NCBI RefSeq assembly: GCF_036639235.1
Contig: NZ_JAVWJB010000004.1
Location: forward strand, 28,099 to 92,098
Length of the DNA: 64,000 nucleotides
Direction of reading: 5' to 3'
DNA from: Clostridium_AB sp036639235
Lineage (GTDB): Bacteria > Bacillota > Clostridia > Clostridiales > Caloramatoraceae
Shown: positions 16,400 through 24,765 of the stretch, piece after piece
How positions within the stretch are numbered: position 1 is the first letter of the stretch
Layout of the letters: every line of letters starts with the position of its first letter
Notes under the pieces: model-generated
Told to the model about the DNA's origin: nothing
The model's database searches: none
The model's input: the letters and a program-made list of their open reading frames with translations, nothing else
Program-made: the position numbers and the translations under genes

Positions 16400-16428
16400 T
16401 TGAAACATCTACATTTTTGTAGTAAAAT
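16400..16428 (+). promoter_or_regulatory. Sigma-A-type promoter for the S10-spc-alpha run
   Basis: TTGAAA (16400-16405), a 17-base spacer and TAAAAT (16423-16428) lie about 210 bases before rpsJ. Terminators upstream mean this is probably the main start for the long ribosomal-protein run. Confidence 0.7.
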
Positions 16429-16435
16429 ATAAGAG

Positions 16436-16640
16436 TTGTGAATTATGTGGGCTGCGATGAAGCAAGAGGTTGCCACCGTATGGGGAATTCTTGTGGAGAA
16501 TGTCCTGATCATGAATCGGGCGACAAGAGTTCTGTGATTATCACCTTGTAGGGTATAGACACACCTGGAAGAGTGTACAGAATGACTTTTGTTGTGCGTA
16601 GTAAAAATAAGACGTGCGATGAAAAGGAGGGAAACATTTT
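16436..16640 (+). ncRNA. Structured leader of the S10 operon (candidate regulatory RNA)
   Basis: The roughly 200-base leader is less AT-rich than its surroundings and folds locally. GAATTCTTGT (16485-16494) pairs with ACAAGAGTTC (16523-16532), ten pairs with one wobble. Inside it CCTGAT pairs with ATCGGG. A further short stem, ACAC/GTGT, lies near 16561-16576. In E. coli the S10 leader is the target of L4 control; here the fold differs and the ligand is unknown. The end carries the rpsJ SD AAGGAGGG. Confidence 0.5.
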
Positions 16641-16949
16641 ATGGCAAAGCAAAAAATAAGAATCAAGCTAAAGGCGTTTGATCACAATCTATTAGATGCA
16701 TCAGCGCAAAGAATAGTTGAAACAGCAAAGAAGACTGGAGCTAAGGTATCAGGTCCAGTACCACTACCAACTGAAAAGGACGTAGTAACAATACTAAGAG
16801 CTGTTCACAAGTACAAGGATTCTAGAGAGCAATTCGAAATTAGAACTCATAAAAGACTTGTAGACATTCTTAACCCAACTCAAAAGACTGTAGATTCACT
16901 TATGAGACTTGATCTACCAGCTGGAGTTGAAATCGAAATAAAGCTTTAA
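16641..16949 (+). CDS. rpsJ: 30S ribosomal protein S10
   Basis: The 102-residue protein begins MAKQKIRIKLKAFDHNLLDA and has the conserved VSGPVPLPTEK segment and RTHKRL motif. S10 is a 30S head protein that also binds NusB in antitermination. AAGGAGGG sets the start. It opens the S10 operon; rplC follows after 56 bases. Confidence 0.98.
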   Translation: MAKQKIRIKLKAFDHNLLDASAQRIVETAKKTGAKVSGPVPLPTEKDVVTILRAVHKYKDSREQFEIRTHKRLVDILNPTQKTVDSLMRLDLPAGVEIEIKL

Positions 16950-17005
16950 TTATAAGTTGTTATGAATGCCAAGGCATTCCGCTAATTAACTGAGGAGGTG
17001 CGAAC

Positions 17006-17635
17006 ATGAAAAAAGCTATATTAGGTAGAAAAATCGGGATGACTCAAATATTCGACGAGATCGGAAGAGTAATTCCAGTAACTGTTATAGAAGCAGGACC
17101 ATGTGTAGTTGTTCAAAAGAAAACTGAAGAAACAGATGGTTACAATGCAATCAAGGTTGGATTCGCTGAGATCAGAGAGAAACTAGTAAACCAACCAACT
17201 AAGGGACAATTTGCTAAGGCAAACGTTTCATTAAAGAGATATCTAAAGGAATTTAGATTAGAAGATATAAGCTCATTTGAAGTAGGAAGCGAAATTAAGG
17301 CTGACGTATTTGTTGCAGGAGACAAGATCGATGTAACAGGAACTTCAAAGGGTAAGGGGTTCGCTGGAACTATCAAGAGATGGAACTTCAGCAGAGGACC
17401 AATGACTCACGGTTCTAAGTACCACAGAGGAGTAGGATCAATGGGTGCTGCGTCATTCCCAGGAAGAACATTCAAGGGTAAGAAGATGCCAGGACACATG
17501 GGAGCTGTTAAGACAACTACTCAAAACCTTGAGGTAGTAAGAGTTGATGCAGACAAAAACCTAATCCTAATCAAGGGTGCGGTTCCAGGACCTAAGAAGG
17601 GTCTAGTAATGATCAAGAATACAGTTAAGGCTTAA
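17006..17635 (+). CDS. rplC: 50S ribosomal protein L3
   Basis: The 209-residue product starts MKKAILGRKIGMTQIFDE and contains the signature FSRGPMTHGSKYHRGVGSMG and the loop that reaches the peptidyl transferase centre. The SD is GAGGAGGTG. It is second in the S10 operon. Confidence 0.98.
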   Translation: MKKAILGRKIGMTQIFDEIGRVIPVTVIEAGPCVVVQKKTEETDGYNAIKVGFAEIREKLVNQPTKGQFAKANVSLKRYLKEFRLEDISSFEVGSEIKADVFVAGDKIDVTGTSKGKGFAGTIKRWNFSRGPMTHGSKYHRGVGSMGAASFPGRTFKGKKMPGHMGAVKTTTQNLEVVRVDADKNLILIKGAVPGPKKGLVMIKNTVKA

Positions 17636-17661
17636 TCTTGAGGGGAAAGGAGGAAACACAC

Positions 17662-18282
17662 ATGTCAAAGGTAACTTTATTTAACGTAAACGCAGAAAAA
17701 GTTGGAGAAATCGAACTTTCAGATGCAGTGTTCGGAGTAGAAATAAATGCAGAAGTTATGCATCAAGTAGTTAAGATGCAACTTGCAAACAAGAGACAAG
17801 GAACTCAATCAGCACTAACAAGAGCTGAAGTTCGTGGAGGTGGCATTAAGCCATGGAGACAGAAGGGAACTGGTAGAGCTAGACAAGGTTCAATCAGAGC
17901 ACCACAATGGACTCATGGAGGAATCGTATTTGCACCAAAGCCAAGAGACTACAGTTTCTCAATGCCTAAGAAGGTTAAGAGACTAGCTCTTAAGTCAGCT
18001 TTATCATCAAAGGTAGCTAGCAGCGAAGTAATCGTACTAGACAGCCTAAGCATGGAAGCTCCTAAGACTAAGACTATGGTTGAAATGCTTAGCAAGTTCG
18101 ATGTTAAGAAGACACTAATTATCGTTAAGGAATCAGATGAGAACATCTACAAGTCAGTAAGAAATATTGTAGGAGCTCACGTTATTCCAGTAAACAACAT
18201 TAACGTATATGACATTCTAAAGTATGATAACATGATCATTACTAAGGATGCAGTTGAAAAGGTTGAGGAGGTGTACGCATAA
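17662..18282 (+). CDS. rplD: 50S ribosomal protein L4
   Basis: The 206-residue product starts MSKVTLFNVNAEKVGEIELS. The upstream in-frame ATG at 17638 precedes the SD (AAAGGAGG), so the start is set at 17662. The extended tunnel loop GGGIKPWRQKGTGRARQGS is present; L4 and L22 loops form the exit-tunnel constriction. In enterobacteria L4 also represses this operon. Its stop codon overlaps rplW by one base. Confidence 0.97.
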   Translation: MSKVTLFNVNAEKVGEIELSDAVFGVEINAEVMHQVVKMQLANKRQGTQSALTRAEVRGGGIKPWRQKGTGRARQGSIRAPQWTHGGIVFAPKPRDYSFSMPKKVKRLALKSALSSKVASSEVIVLDSLSMEAPKTKTMVEMLSKFDVKKTLIIVKESDENIYKSVRNIVGAHVIPVNNINVYDILKYDNMIITKDAVEKVEEVYA

Positions 18283-18581
18283 TGAAGCTTACTAATTACG
18301 ATGTAATAATAAAGCCAGTTATAACAGAAAAGTCTATGGCTCAAATGGCTGACAGACAGTACACTTTTATGGTTCACGTTGACTCAAACAAGTCAATGAT
18401 TAAAAGAGCAATTGAAGAAGTATTCGGAGTTAAAGTAGAAGACGTTAAGACACTTAACTACGATGGAAAGCTTAAAAGAGTAGGACGTAGCATAGGAAGA
18501 AGAGCTTCTTTCAAGAAGGCTATTGTTAAGCTAACAGCAGATAGCAAAGCAATCGAATTTTTCGAAGGATTTAACGCTTAA
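18282..18581 (+). CDS. rplW: 50S ribosomal protein L23
   Basis: The 99-residue protein begins MKLTNYDVIIKPVITEKSMA, the usual L23 N-terminus. L23 sits at the tunnel exit and docks trigger factor and SRP. Its ATG overlaps the rplD stop codon (TAATG), with GAGGAGGTG inside rplD as SD, so translation is probably coupled. Confidence 0.98.
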   Translation: MKLTNYDVIIKPVITEKSMAQMADRQYTFMVHVDSNKSMIKRAIEEVFGVKVEDVKTLNYDGKLKRVGRSIGRRASFKKAIVKLTADSKAIEFFEGFNA

Positions 18582-18649
18582 TCTTCATTAATAAGAAAAG
18601 CGCCTTTATTGACATATGTCAGATAAGCGAATGATAGGAGGGAATACGA

Positions 18650-19486
18650 ATGGGTATAAAGGTTTATAAACCAACGTCTGCCGGAAGAAGAAACATGACT
18701 GTTTTAACTTTCGAAGAACTAACTAAGAACGCGACTCCTGAGAAGTCACTTCTAGTTGCCCTAAAAAAGCATTCAGGTAGAAATGCTCACGGTAGAATTA
18801 CAGTTCGTCACAGAGGTGGCGGTGCTAAAATAAAGTACAGACTTATTGACTTTAAGAGAAATAAGGATGGAATTCCAGCAAAGGTTACTCAAATTGAGTA
18901 CGATCCAAACAGATCAGCTTTTATAGCTCTTGTTTGTTATGCTGATGGAGAGAAGAGATATATTCTTGCTCCAAACGGATTAAATGTAGGAGATACAATC
19001 GTATCAGGACCAGAGGCTGATATCAAGGTTGGTAATGCACTTCCAATCAAGAACATCCCAGTTGGTACTACAATCCACAACATCGAACTTTTCCCTGGTA
19101 AGGGTGGTCAGCTAGTAAGATCAGCAGGTGCTGCTGCTCAGCTAATGGCTAAGGAAGATGCATACTCACAAGTTAGACTACCAAGTGGTGAAGTTAGACT
19201 TGTAAGAACTGATTGTAAAGCTACAATCGGAACAATCGGTAACTTATCACATGAGCTTGTTAAGATTGGTAAGGCTGGTAAGAAGAGACACATGGGTATC
19301 AGACCTACAGTAAGAGGATCTGTAATGAACCCTTGCGATCACCCACACGGTGGAGGGGAAGGTAGATCACCTATCGGTAGACCATCTCCAGTTACTCCAT
19401 GGGGTAAACCAGCTCTTGGATACAAGACTAGAAAGAACAGCAAATACTCAGATAAGTTTATTGTTAAGGCTAGAAAGAAGAAGTAA
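18650..19486 (+). CDS. rplB: 50S ribosomal protein L2
   Basis: The 278-residue protein begins MGIKVYKPTSAGRRNMTVL and carries HSGRNAHGRITVRHRGGG and the C-terminal GGGEGRSPIGRPSPVTPWG. The latter holds the conserved histidine region needed for peptidyl transferase assembly. SD is ATAGGAGG. It is followed by a short hairpin before rpsS. Confidence 0.98.
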   Translation: MGIKVYKPTSAGRRNMTVLTFEELTKNATPEKSLLVALKKHSGRNAHGRITVRHRGGGAKIKYRLIDFKRNKDGIPAKVTQIEYDPNRSAFIALVCYADGEKRYILAPNGLNVGDTIVSGPEADIKVGNALPIKNIPVGTTIHNIELFPGKGGQLVRSAGAAAQLMAKEDAYSQVRLPSGEVRLVRTDCKATIGTIGNLSHELVKIGKAGKKRHMGIRPTVRGSVMNPCDHPHGGGEGRSPIGRPSPVTPWGKPALGYKTRKNSKYSDKFIVKARKKK

Positions 19487-19503
19487 TAAGGAAATAGCAT
19501 GAC

Positions 19504-19525
19504 CGCATAGGAGTGCTCTTATGCG
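19504..19525 (+). repeat. Hairpin between rplB and rpsS
   Basis: CGCATAGGAG and CTCTTATGCG can pair over most of ten positions (one wobble, tight loop). There is no T-run, so it is an intercistronic RNA hairpin of unknown role. Confidence 0.5.
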
Positions 19526-19571
19526 ATCATCACCTTTTAATCTTAATAACCTGTGAAGGGAGGCACGAACA

Positions 19572-19853
19572 TTGAGTAGATCACTTAAAAAAGGACCTTT
19601 TGTACAAGAAGTACTTTTAAACAGAATAGTTGAAATGAACAAGTCAGGAGAAAAGAAGGTATTAAAGACTTGGTCAAGAAGTTCAACAATATTCCCACAA
19701 ATGGCAGGTCATACAATTGCTGTTTATGATGGAAGAAAGCACGTTCCTGTATATGTAACAGAAGACATGATTGGACACAAGCTAGGTGAATTTGCACCTA
19801 CTAGAACATACAGAGGACACGATTACGACGAAAAGTCATCAAAGAGAAGATAG
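19572..19853 (+). CDS. rpsS: 30S ribosomal protein S19
   Basis: The 93-residue protein starts at a TTG behind GGGAGGC and reads MSRSLKKGPFVQEVLLN, the standard S19 N-terminus. GHKLGEFAPTRTYRGH near the end is typical. S19 lies in the 30S head beside S13 and contacts the A-site finger. rplV follows 18 bases later. Confidence 0.97.
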   Translation: MSRSLKKGPFVQEVLLNRIVEMNKSGEKKVLKTWSRSSTIFPQMAGHTIAVYDGRKHVPVYVTEDMIGHKLGEFAPTRTYRGHDYDEKSSKRR

Positions 19854-19871
19854 TGGAAGGAGGGCGCTAAA

Positions 19872-20207
19872 ATGGAAGCAAGAGCATACGCTAAATATAT
19901 CAGAATGTCTCCTCTAAAGGTTAGAGTTGTACTTAACCTAATCAGAGGAAAGAATGTTGGAGAAGCACTAGCTATACTTAAGCACACACCTAGAGCAGCT
20001 GCTCCTGTTGTAGAGAAGCTTCTTAAGTCAGCTATAGCTAACGCTGAAAACAACAACAAAATGGACGTATCAAAGCTATATGTTTCAGAAACATTTGTAG
20101 GTCAAGGACCAACGCTTAAGAGATACAGACCACATGCTCAAGGTAGAGCATTTAGAATATTAAAGAAGACTAGCCACATTACAATGGCAGTTAAAGAAAG
20201 AGCATAA
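19872..20207 (+). CDS. rplV: 50S ribosomal protein L22
   Basis: The 111-residue protein begins MEARAYAKYIRMSPLKVRVV. The tunnel hairpin is represented by QGPTLKRYRPHAQGRAFRI, where macrolide-resistance changes occur in other bacteria; no insertion or deletion is apparent. SD is GGAAGGAGG. It lies between rpsS and rpsC. Confidence 0.98.
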   Translation: MEARAYAKYIRMSPLKVRVVLNLIRGKNVGEALAILKHTPRAAAPVVEKLLKSAIANAENNNKMDVSKLYVSETFVGQGPTLKRYRPHAQGRAFRILKKTSHITMAVKERA

Positions 20208-20228
20208 TCTGCGGAAGGAGGGTCAAGC

Positions 20229-20909
20229 ATGGGACAAAAAGTTAATCCACACGGACTAAGAGTAGGTATAATCAAAGAGTGGGATGCAAAGTGGTACGCT
20301 GATAAGAGAAATTTTGCAGATCAACTAATTGAAGATAACCAAATAAGAAAATTTATAAAGAAAAAGCTTTACACTGCAGGTATTTCAAGAACAACAATTG
20401 AAAGAACAGCTAACAGAGTGAAGGTTAACATATTTACTGCTAAGCCAGGTATCGTTATCGGTAGAGGTGGATCAGGAGTAGAAGAGCTTAAGAAGGATAT
20501 CCAAAAGCTAACTTCAAAGAACGTTCTAATCAACATCGTTGAAGTTAAGAATCCTGAAACAGATGCTCAACTAGTTGCTGAGAACATAGCACTTCAACTT
20601 GAGAAGAGAGTTTCATTTAGAAAGGCTATGAAGCAATCAATAGCTAGATCAATGAAGTTTGGTATAAAGGGAATTAAGACTGCTTGTGCAGGTAGACTTG
20701 GTGGAGCTGAAATGGCTAGAACTGAAGGATACAACGAGGGAACTATTCCACTACAAACTCTAAGAGCTGATATTGATTACGGATTCGCAGAAGCTAACAC
20801 AACATACGGTAAGATCGGTGTTAAGGTTTGGATCTACAAGGGAGAAGTTCTTGGTAAAGTAAGAACACTTGCTACTCCAGTAGAGAAGAAAGAATCTTCA
20901 AGAAAGTAA
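20229..20909 (+). CDS. rpsC: 30S ribosomal protein S3
   Basis: The 226-residue product begins MGQKVNPHGLRVGIIKEWDA. It has the KH domain with GRGGSGVEELKKDI and the C-terminal S3 domain (ARSMKFGIKGIK, GRLGGAEMARTE). S3 lines the mRNA entry channel. SD is GGAAGGAGG. Confidence 0.98.
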   Translation: MGQKVNPHGLRVGIIKEWDAKWYADKRNFADQLIEDNQIRKFIKKKLYTAGISRTTIERTANRVKVNIFTAKPGIVIGRGGSGVEELKKDIQKLTSKNVLINIVEVKNPETDAQLVAENIALQLEKRVSFRKAMKQSIARSMKFGIKGIKTACAGRLGGAEMARTEGYNEGTIPLQTLRADIDYGFAEANTTYGKIGVKVWIYKGEVLGKVRTLATPVEKKESSRK

Positions 20910-20942
20910 TAAGATATTCGTACAGGAAGGAGGAATAACGAA

Positions 20943-21386
20943 ATGTTAATGCCTAAGAGAGTTAAACATCGTAAGGTTCAACGTGGTAGAATGACAGGTA
21001 AGGCTACTAGAGGTAACTTTATCGCTTACGGAGATTACGCAATCCAAGCTTTAGAATGCGGTTGGATAACAAGCAACCAAATTGAATCTGCTAGAATTGC
21101 TATTAATAGATACATCAGAAGAGGGGGAAAACTTTGGATAAAGGTATTCCCAGATAAGCCAGTAACTCAAAAACCAGCTGAAACTCGTATGGGTTCAGGT
21201 AAAGGTTCACCAGAATATTGGGTAGCAGTAGTTAAGCCTGGCAGAATTCTTTTCGAACTTACAGGAGTTCCAGAAGATACAGCTAGAGAAGCTATGAGAC
21301 TTGCTTCACATAAGCTTCCAGTAAAGACTAAGTTCGTTACAAGAAGAGACTTCGAAGAAATGGGTGGTGAAGTAAATGAAGGCTAA
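20943..21386 (+). CDS. rplP: 50S ribosomal protein L16
   Basis: The 147-residue product starts MLMPKRVKHRKVQRGRMTGK, parallel to the MLLPKRV start of Bacillus L16, which supports the first of two nearby ATGs. RMGSGKGSPEYWVAVVKPG is the family signature. L16 helps position the A-site tRNA. Its end overlaps rpmC by 11 bases. Confidence 0.97.
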   Translation: MLMPKRVKHRKVQRGRMTGKATRGNFIAYGDYAIQALECGWITSNQIESARIAINRYIRRGGKLWIKVFPDKPVTQKPAETRMGSGKGSPEYWVAVVKPGRILFELTGVPEDTAREAMRLASHKLPVKTKFVTRRDFEEMGGEVNEG

Positions 21387-21579
21387 AGAGTTAAGCGCAG
21401 TTCGTGAAAACAGCGTATTAGAGATACAAGGAAAAGTTATGGAGCTTAAAGCTGAACTTTTTAACCTTAGATTCCAACTTGCTACAGGCCAGTTAGAAAA
21501 CCCATTAAGAATCAAAGAAGTTAAAAAGTCAATAGCTCAGCTAAAGACCATCCTTAGAGAAAAAGAGCTTAACGCTTAG
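21376..21579 (+). CDS. rpmC: 50S ribosomal protein L29
   Basis: A 67-residue helical protein with the L29 pattern ELKAELFNLRFQLATGQLEN. It lies at the tunnel exit beside L23. The start overlaps the end of rplP, with GGGTGGTG inside rplP as SD, suggesting coupled translation. Confidence 0.97.
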   Translation: MKAKELSAVRENSVLEIQGKVMELKAELFNLRFQLATGQLENPLRIKEVKKSIAQLKTILREKELNA

Positions 21580-21605
21580 GATATAAATGAAGGGAGGTAC
21601 TGCCA

Positions 21606-21860
21606 GTGGAAAGAGCACTAAGAAAAGTTAGGATAGGCAAGGTTGTTTCAGATAAGATGGATAAAACTATCGTGGTAGCTGTTGCAACAAAGGTAAGTCA
21701 TCCGCTTTACAACAAAACTATGAACAGAACTACAAAGTTCAAGTCTCATGATGAGAATAATTCAGCAAAACTTGGTGATACAGTTAAAATAATGGAAACA
21801 AGACCATTAAGTAAAGATAAAAGATGGAGACTTGTTGAAATTCTTGAAAGAGCGAAGTAA
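21606..21860 (+). CDS. rpsQ: 30S ribosomal protein S17
   Basis: The 84-residue protein starts at a GTG behind AAGGGAGG and reads MERALRKVRIGKVVSDKMDK. KTIVVAV and ETRPLSKDKRWRLVEI are typical of this OB-fold, early-binding 16S rRNA protein. It follows rpmC in the usual spc order. Confidence 0.97.
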   Translation: MERALRKVRIGKVVSDKMDKTIVVAVATKVSHPLYNKTMNRTTKFKSHDENNSAKLGDTVKIMETRPLSKDKRWRLVEILERAK

Positions 21861-21885
21861 TTAAAGCAGAGAGGAGGTTACTTTC

Positions 21886-22254
21886 ATGATTCAGCAACAA
21901 ACAAGGCTAAAAGTGGCAGACAACTCTGGTGCTAAAGAAATTATGTGCATTCGTGTCCTAGGTGGCTCAAAGAGAAAATGGGGAAACATAGGTGACGTAA
22001 TAGTTGCTAGTGTTAAGAGTGCAACACCAGGCGGAGTTGTAAAAAAAGGTGACGTAGTAAAAGCTGTTATTGTAAGATCAGTACAAGGTGTAAGAAGAGC
22101 AGACGGTCAATATATTAAGTTCGATGAGAACGCTGCGGTAATTATCAAGGATGATAAGAACCCTAAGGGAACAAGAATTTTCGGACCTGTTGCAAGAGAA
22201 CTTAGAGAAAAAGAATTCACAAAGATTCTTTCACTTGCACCAGAAGTACTATAA
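21886..22254 (+). CDS. rplN: 50S ribosomal protein L14
   Basis: The 122-residue product begins MIQQQTRLKVADNSGAKEIM and carries GDVIVASVKSATPGG and the C-terminal GTRIFGPVARELRE. L14 contributes to the intersubunit bridge B8. SD is GAGAGGAGG. Confidence 0.98.
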   Translation: MIQQQTRLKVADNSGAKEIMCIRVLGGSKRKWGNIGDVIVASVKSATPGGVVKKGDVVKAVIVRSVQGVRRADGQYIKFDENAAVIIKDDKNPKGTRIFGPVARELREKEFTKILSLAPEVL

Positions 22255-22273
22255 AGAGTAGGAGGTGGCTTAA

Positions 22274-22591
22274 GTGGCAAAGGTTCACGTTAAAAGAGGA
22301 GACACTGTATGTGTTATAGCAGGTAAAGATGCTAAGAAGATTGGTGAAGTTCTAAAGGTTATTCCAAAGTCAAATAGAGTAATCGTTAAGGATGTAAACA
22401 TGATAACAAAGCATGTTAAGCCAAACGCTGCTAATAGAGAAGGCGGAATTGTTAAGAAGGAAGCTCCTATTCATGCGTCAAACGTTATGCTATACTGCAA
22501 AAAGTGTGACAAAGCAACTAGAATTGCAAAGAAATTCTTAGAAGATGGTTCTAAGGTAAGATACTGCAAAAAATGTAATGAAACATTATAA
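22274..22591 (+). CDS. rplX: 50S ribosomal protein L24
   Basis: The 105-residue protein starts at a GTG (MAKVHVKRGDTVCVIAGKDA) after TAGGAGGTG. The KOW motif is at the N-terminus. The C-terminal half has CKKCDKATRIAKK and RYCKKCNETL, two CxxC pairs that could bind zinc, as in many L24 proteins. L24 starts 50S assembly. Confidence 0.97.
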   Translation: MAKVHVKRGDTVCVIAGKDAKKIGEVLKVIPKSNRVIVKDVNMITKHVKPNAANREGGIVKKEAPIHASNVMLYCKKCDKATRIAKKFLEDGSKVRYCKKCNETL

Positions 22592-22613
22592 TAGCAGAAG
22601 GGAGGATTTCTAG

Positions 22614-23156
22614 ATGATAACAAGACTTAGAGAAAAGTACGATAATGAAGTAGTACCTGCAATGCGTGAAAAGTTCGGATACAAGAGCATTATGCAAGTA
22701 CCTAAAATAGAAAAGATTGTTGTTAACATGGGATGTGGAGATGCTAAGGATAACTCAAAGCTACTTGACTCAGCTGTTAGCGACATGACACTTATTACAG
22801 GCCAAAAGGCAATAGTTACTAGAGCAAGAAAATCAGTAGCTAACTTCAAGATAAGAGAAGGTATGCCTTTAGGATGTAAGACAACACTAAGAGGCGTAAA
22901 AATGTATCAATTCATGGATAAGCTAGTTAGTGTTGCACTACCAAGAGTTAGAGACTTCAAAGGAGTTTCAGGTAAGGCTTTTGACGGTAGAGGAAATTAC
23001 TCTTTAGGACTTAAAGAGCAACTAATATTCCCTGAAGTTGAGTACGATAAGGTGGAAAAGCTTAGAGGAATGGATATAATATTCGTTACTACTGCAAAGA
23101 CAGACGAGGAAGCAAAAGAATTACTTAAGCTTCTTGGAATGCCTTTTGCACAGTAA
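22614..23156 (+). CDS. rplE: 50S ribosomal protein L5
   Basis: The 180-residue protein has the conserved KIEKIVVNMGCGDAK, GQKAIVTRARKSVANFKIRE and GMDIIFVTTAKTDEEA segments. L5 binds 5S rRNA and bridges to S13. SD is AAGGGAGG. It is followed by rpsN after 16 bases. Confidence 0.98.
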   Translation: MITRLREKYDNEVVPAMREKFGYKSIMQVPKIEKIVVNMGCGDAKDNSKLLDSAVSDMTLITGQKAIVTRARKSVANFKIREGMPLGCKTTLRGVKMYQFMDKLVSVALPRVRDFKGVSGKAFDGRGNYSLGLKEQLIFPEVEYDKVEKLRGMDIIFVTTAKTDEEAKELLKLLGMPFAQ

Positions 23157-23172
23157 TTAAGGAGGGAATATT

Positions 23173-23358
23173 GTGGCACGTAAGGCGATGATAGAAAAGT
23201 GGAAGAGAGAACCTAAGTTCTCATCCAGAGCATATACAAGATGCAGAATTTGTGGAAGACCACATTCTGTATTAAAGAAATTCGGAATCTGCAGAATTTG
23301 CTTTAGAGAACTTGCATACAAGGGAGAAATCCCAGGATGTAAGAAAGCAAGCTGGTAA
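23173..23358 (+). CDS. rpsN: 30S ribosomal protein S14, zinc-binding type
   Basis: The 61-residue protein starts at a GTG (MARKAMIEKWKREPKFSSRA) behind AAGGAGGG. It has two CxxC pairs (CRICGRPH and CRICF), so it is the short zinc-binding (C+) form. Many Firmicutes keep a second, zinc-independent S14 elsewhere for zinc limitation; none is in this window. Confidence 0.97.
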   Translation: MARKAMIEKWKREPKFSSRAYTRCRICGRPHSVLKKFGICRICFRELAYKGEIPGCKKASW

Positions 23359-23389
23359 TTTACATTATAAGTGAAAGGAGGCAGTAACT

Positions 23390-23788
23390 ATGGTTATGAC
23401 TGATCCAATAGCTGATATGTTAACTCGTATCAGAAATGCAAATATAGTAAAACATGAAAGCGTGGAACTTCCTGCTTCAAAAATAAAGAAGGCCGTAGCT
23501 GAGATCCTAGTAGAAGAAGGGTACTTAGTTAAGGTTGAAGATTATGTAGACGGAGCAGTACCAATGCTTAAATTAACACTTAAGTACGGAACAAGCAAAG
23601 AAAGAGTTATTTCTGGAATTAGAAGAATTTCTAAGCCAGGACTAAGAATATACGCTCAAAAGGACAATATACCAAAGGTTCTTGGTGGGCTTGGAACAGC
23701 AGTACTTTCAACTTCTCAAGGTATTATGACTGATAAGAAGGCTAGAACAGAAGGTATTGGTGGAGAAGTTATTTGTTACATTTGGTAA
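23390..23788 (+). CDS. rpsH: 30S ribosomal protein S8
   Basis: The 132-residue product begins MVMTDPIADMLTRIRNANIV, identical in layout to Bacillus S8, which supports the first ATG after AAAGGAGG. The C-terminal STSQGIMTDKKAR is the 16S-binding signature. In E. coli S8 represses the spc operon; no clear mimic of its rRNA site was recognised here. Confidence 0.98.
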   Translation: MVMTDPIADMLTRIRNANIVKHESVELPASKIKKAVAEILVEEGYLVKVEDYVDGAVPMLKLTLKYGTSKERVISGIRRISKPGLRIYAQKDNIPKVLGGLGTAVLSTSQGIMTDKKARTEGIGGEVICYIW

Positions 23789-23812
23789 TATGAATCAATA
23801 GGAGGTGCGATT

Positions 23813-24355
23813 ATGTCAAGAGTAGGTAGACTTCCAGTTGCTCTTCCATCAGGAGTAACTGTTACTGTTGATTCAAACAACGTTGTAACAGTAAAAGGTT
23901 CTAAAGGAACTTTAACTAAGGAAATGAGCAAACTAATAAGCATCGCGGTTGAAAGCAACGAAGTAGTTGTAACTAGACCTAACGATGAAAAAGAAGTAAG
24001 ATCACTACACGGATTAACTAGAGCTTTAATAAACAATATGGTAATTGGAGTATCAGAAGGATACAAGAAGACACTTGATCTTGTTGGAGTTGGTTACAAG
24101 GTAACTAAGCAAGGCAAGAAGATAGTTCTTAATGTTGGATATTCACATCCAGTTGAAATAGAAGAAGTAGATGGAATAACACTAGATGTTCCAGCTGCAA
24201 CACAAATCATTGTTAGCGGAATCGACAAGGAACTTGTTGGTCACGTTGCAGCTAACATCAGAAGCGTAAGAGAACCTGAGCCATACAAGGGTAAGGGAAT
24301 CAAGTATTCTGACGAAGTTGTTAGACGTAAAGAAGGTAAGACTGGTAAGAAGTAA
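23813..24355 (+). CDS. rplF: 50S ribosomal protein L6
   Basis: The 180-residue protein has two repeated L6 domains and the signature PEPYKGKGIKYSDEVVRRKE at the C-terminus. It lies near the sarcin-ricin loop. SD is ATAGGAGGTG. Confidence 0.98.
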   Translation: MSRVGRLPVALPSGVTVTVDSNNVVTVKGSKGTLTKEMSKLISIAVESNEVVVTRPNDEKEVRSLHGLTRALINNMVIGVSEGYKKTLDLVGVGYKVTKQGKKIVLNVGYSHPVEIEEVDGITLDVPAATQIIVSGIDKELVGHVAANIRSVREPEPYKGKGIKYSDEVVRRKEGKTGKK

Positions 24356-24376
24356 TAAGAAAGGAGTGAGCTTTGC

Positions 24377-24745
24377 ATGATTAATAAGCCATCCAAGAAC
24401 GGACAAAGAGTTAAGAGACATCTTAGAGTTCGTAACAAGGTAAGCGGAACTGCTCAAAGACCAAGACTAAACGTATTTAGAAGTGAAAAGCATATCTATG
24501 CTCAAATTATAAATGATGTTGAAGGTACTACAATAGTTGCAGCTTCAACAGTTGATAAGGAACTAAAGAGCACATTAACAGTTGGAAGCAACAAAGAAGC
24601 AGCTAAGGTTGTTGGTGAGCTTGTAGCTAAGAGAGCAATCGAAAAAGGTATCACTGAAGTAGTTTTTGATAGAGGTGGATACATTTATCACGGAAGAGTT
24701 AAGGAACTTGCGGAAGCAGCGAGAGAAGCAGGTCTTAACTTCTAA
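24377..24745 (+). CDS. rplR: 50S ribosomal protein L18
   Basis: The 122-residue product carries RPRLNVFRSEKHIYAQIIND and the C-terminal FDRGGYIYHGRVKELAEAAR. It binds 5S rRNA with L5 and L25. The start follows GAAAGGAGTGAG with slightly longer spacing than its neighbours. Confidence 0.97.
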   Translation: MINKPSKNGQRVKRHLRVRNKVSGTAQRPRLNVFRSEKHIYAQIINDVEGTTIVAASTVDKELKSTLTVGSNKEAAKVVGELVAKRAIEKGITEVVFDRGGYIYHGRVKELAEAAREAGLNF

Positions 24746-24765
24746 TTAAAGAAGGAGGGAAACAG

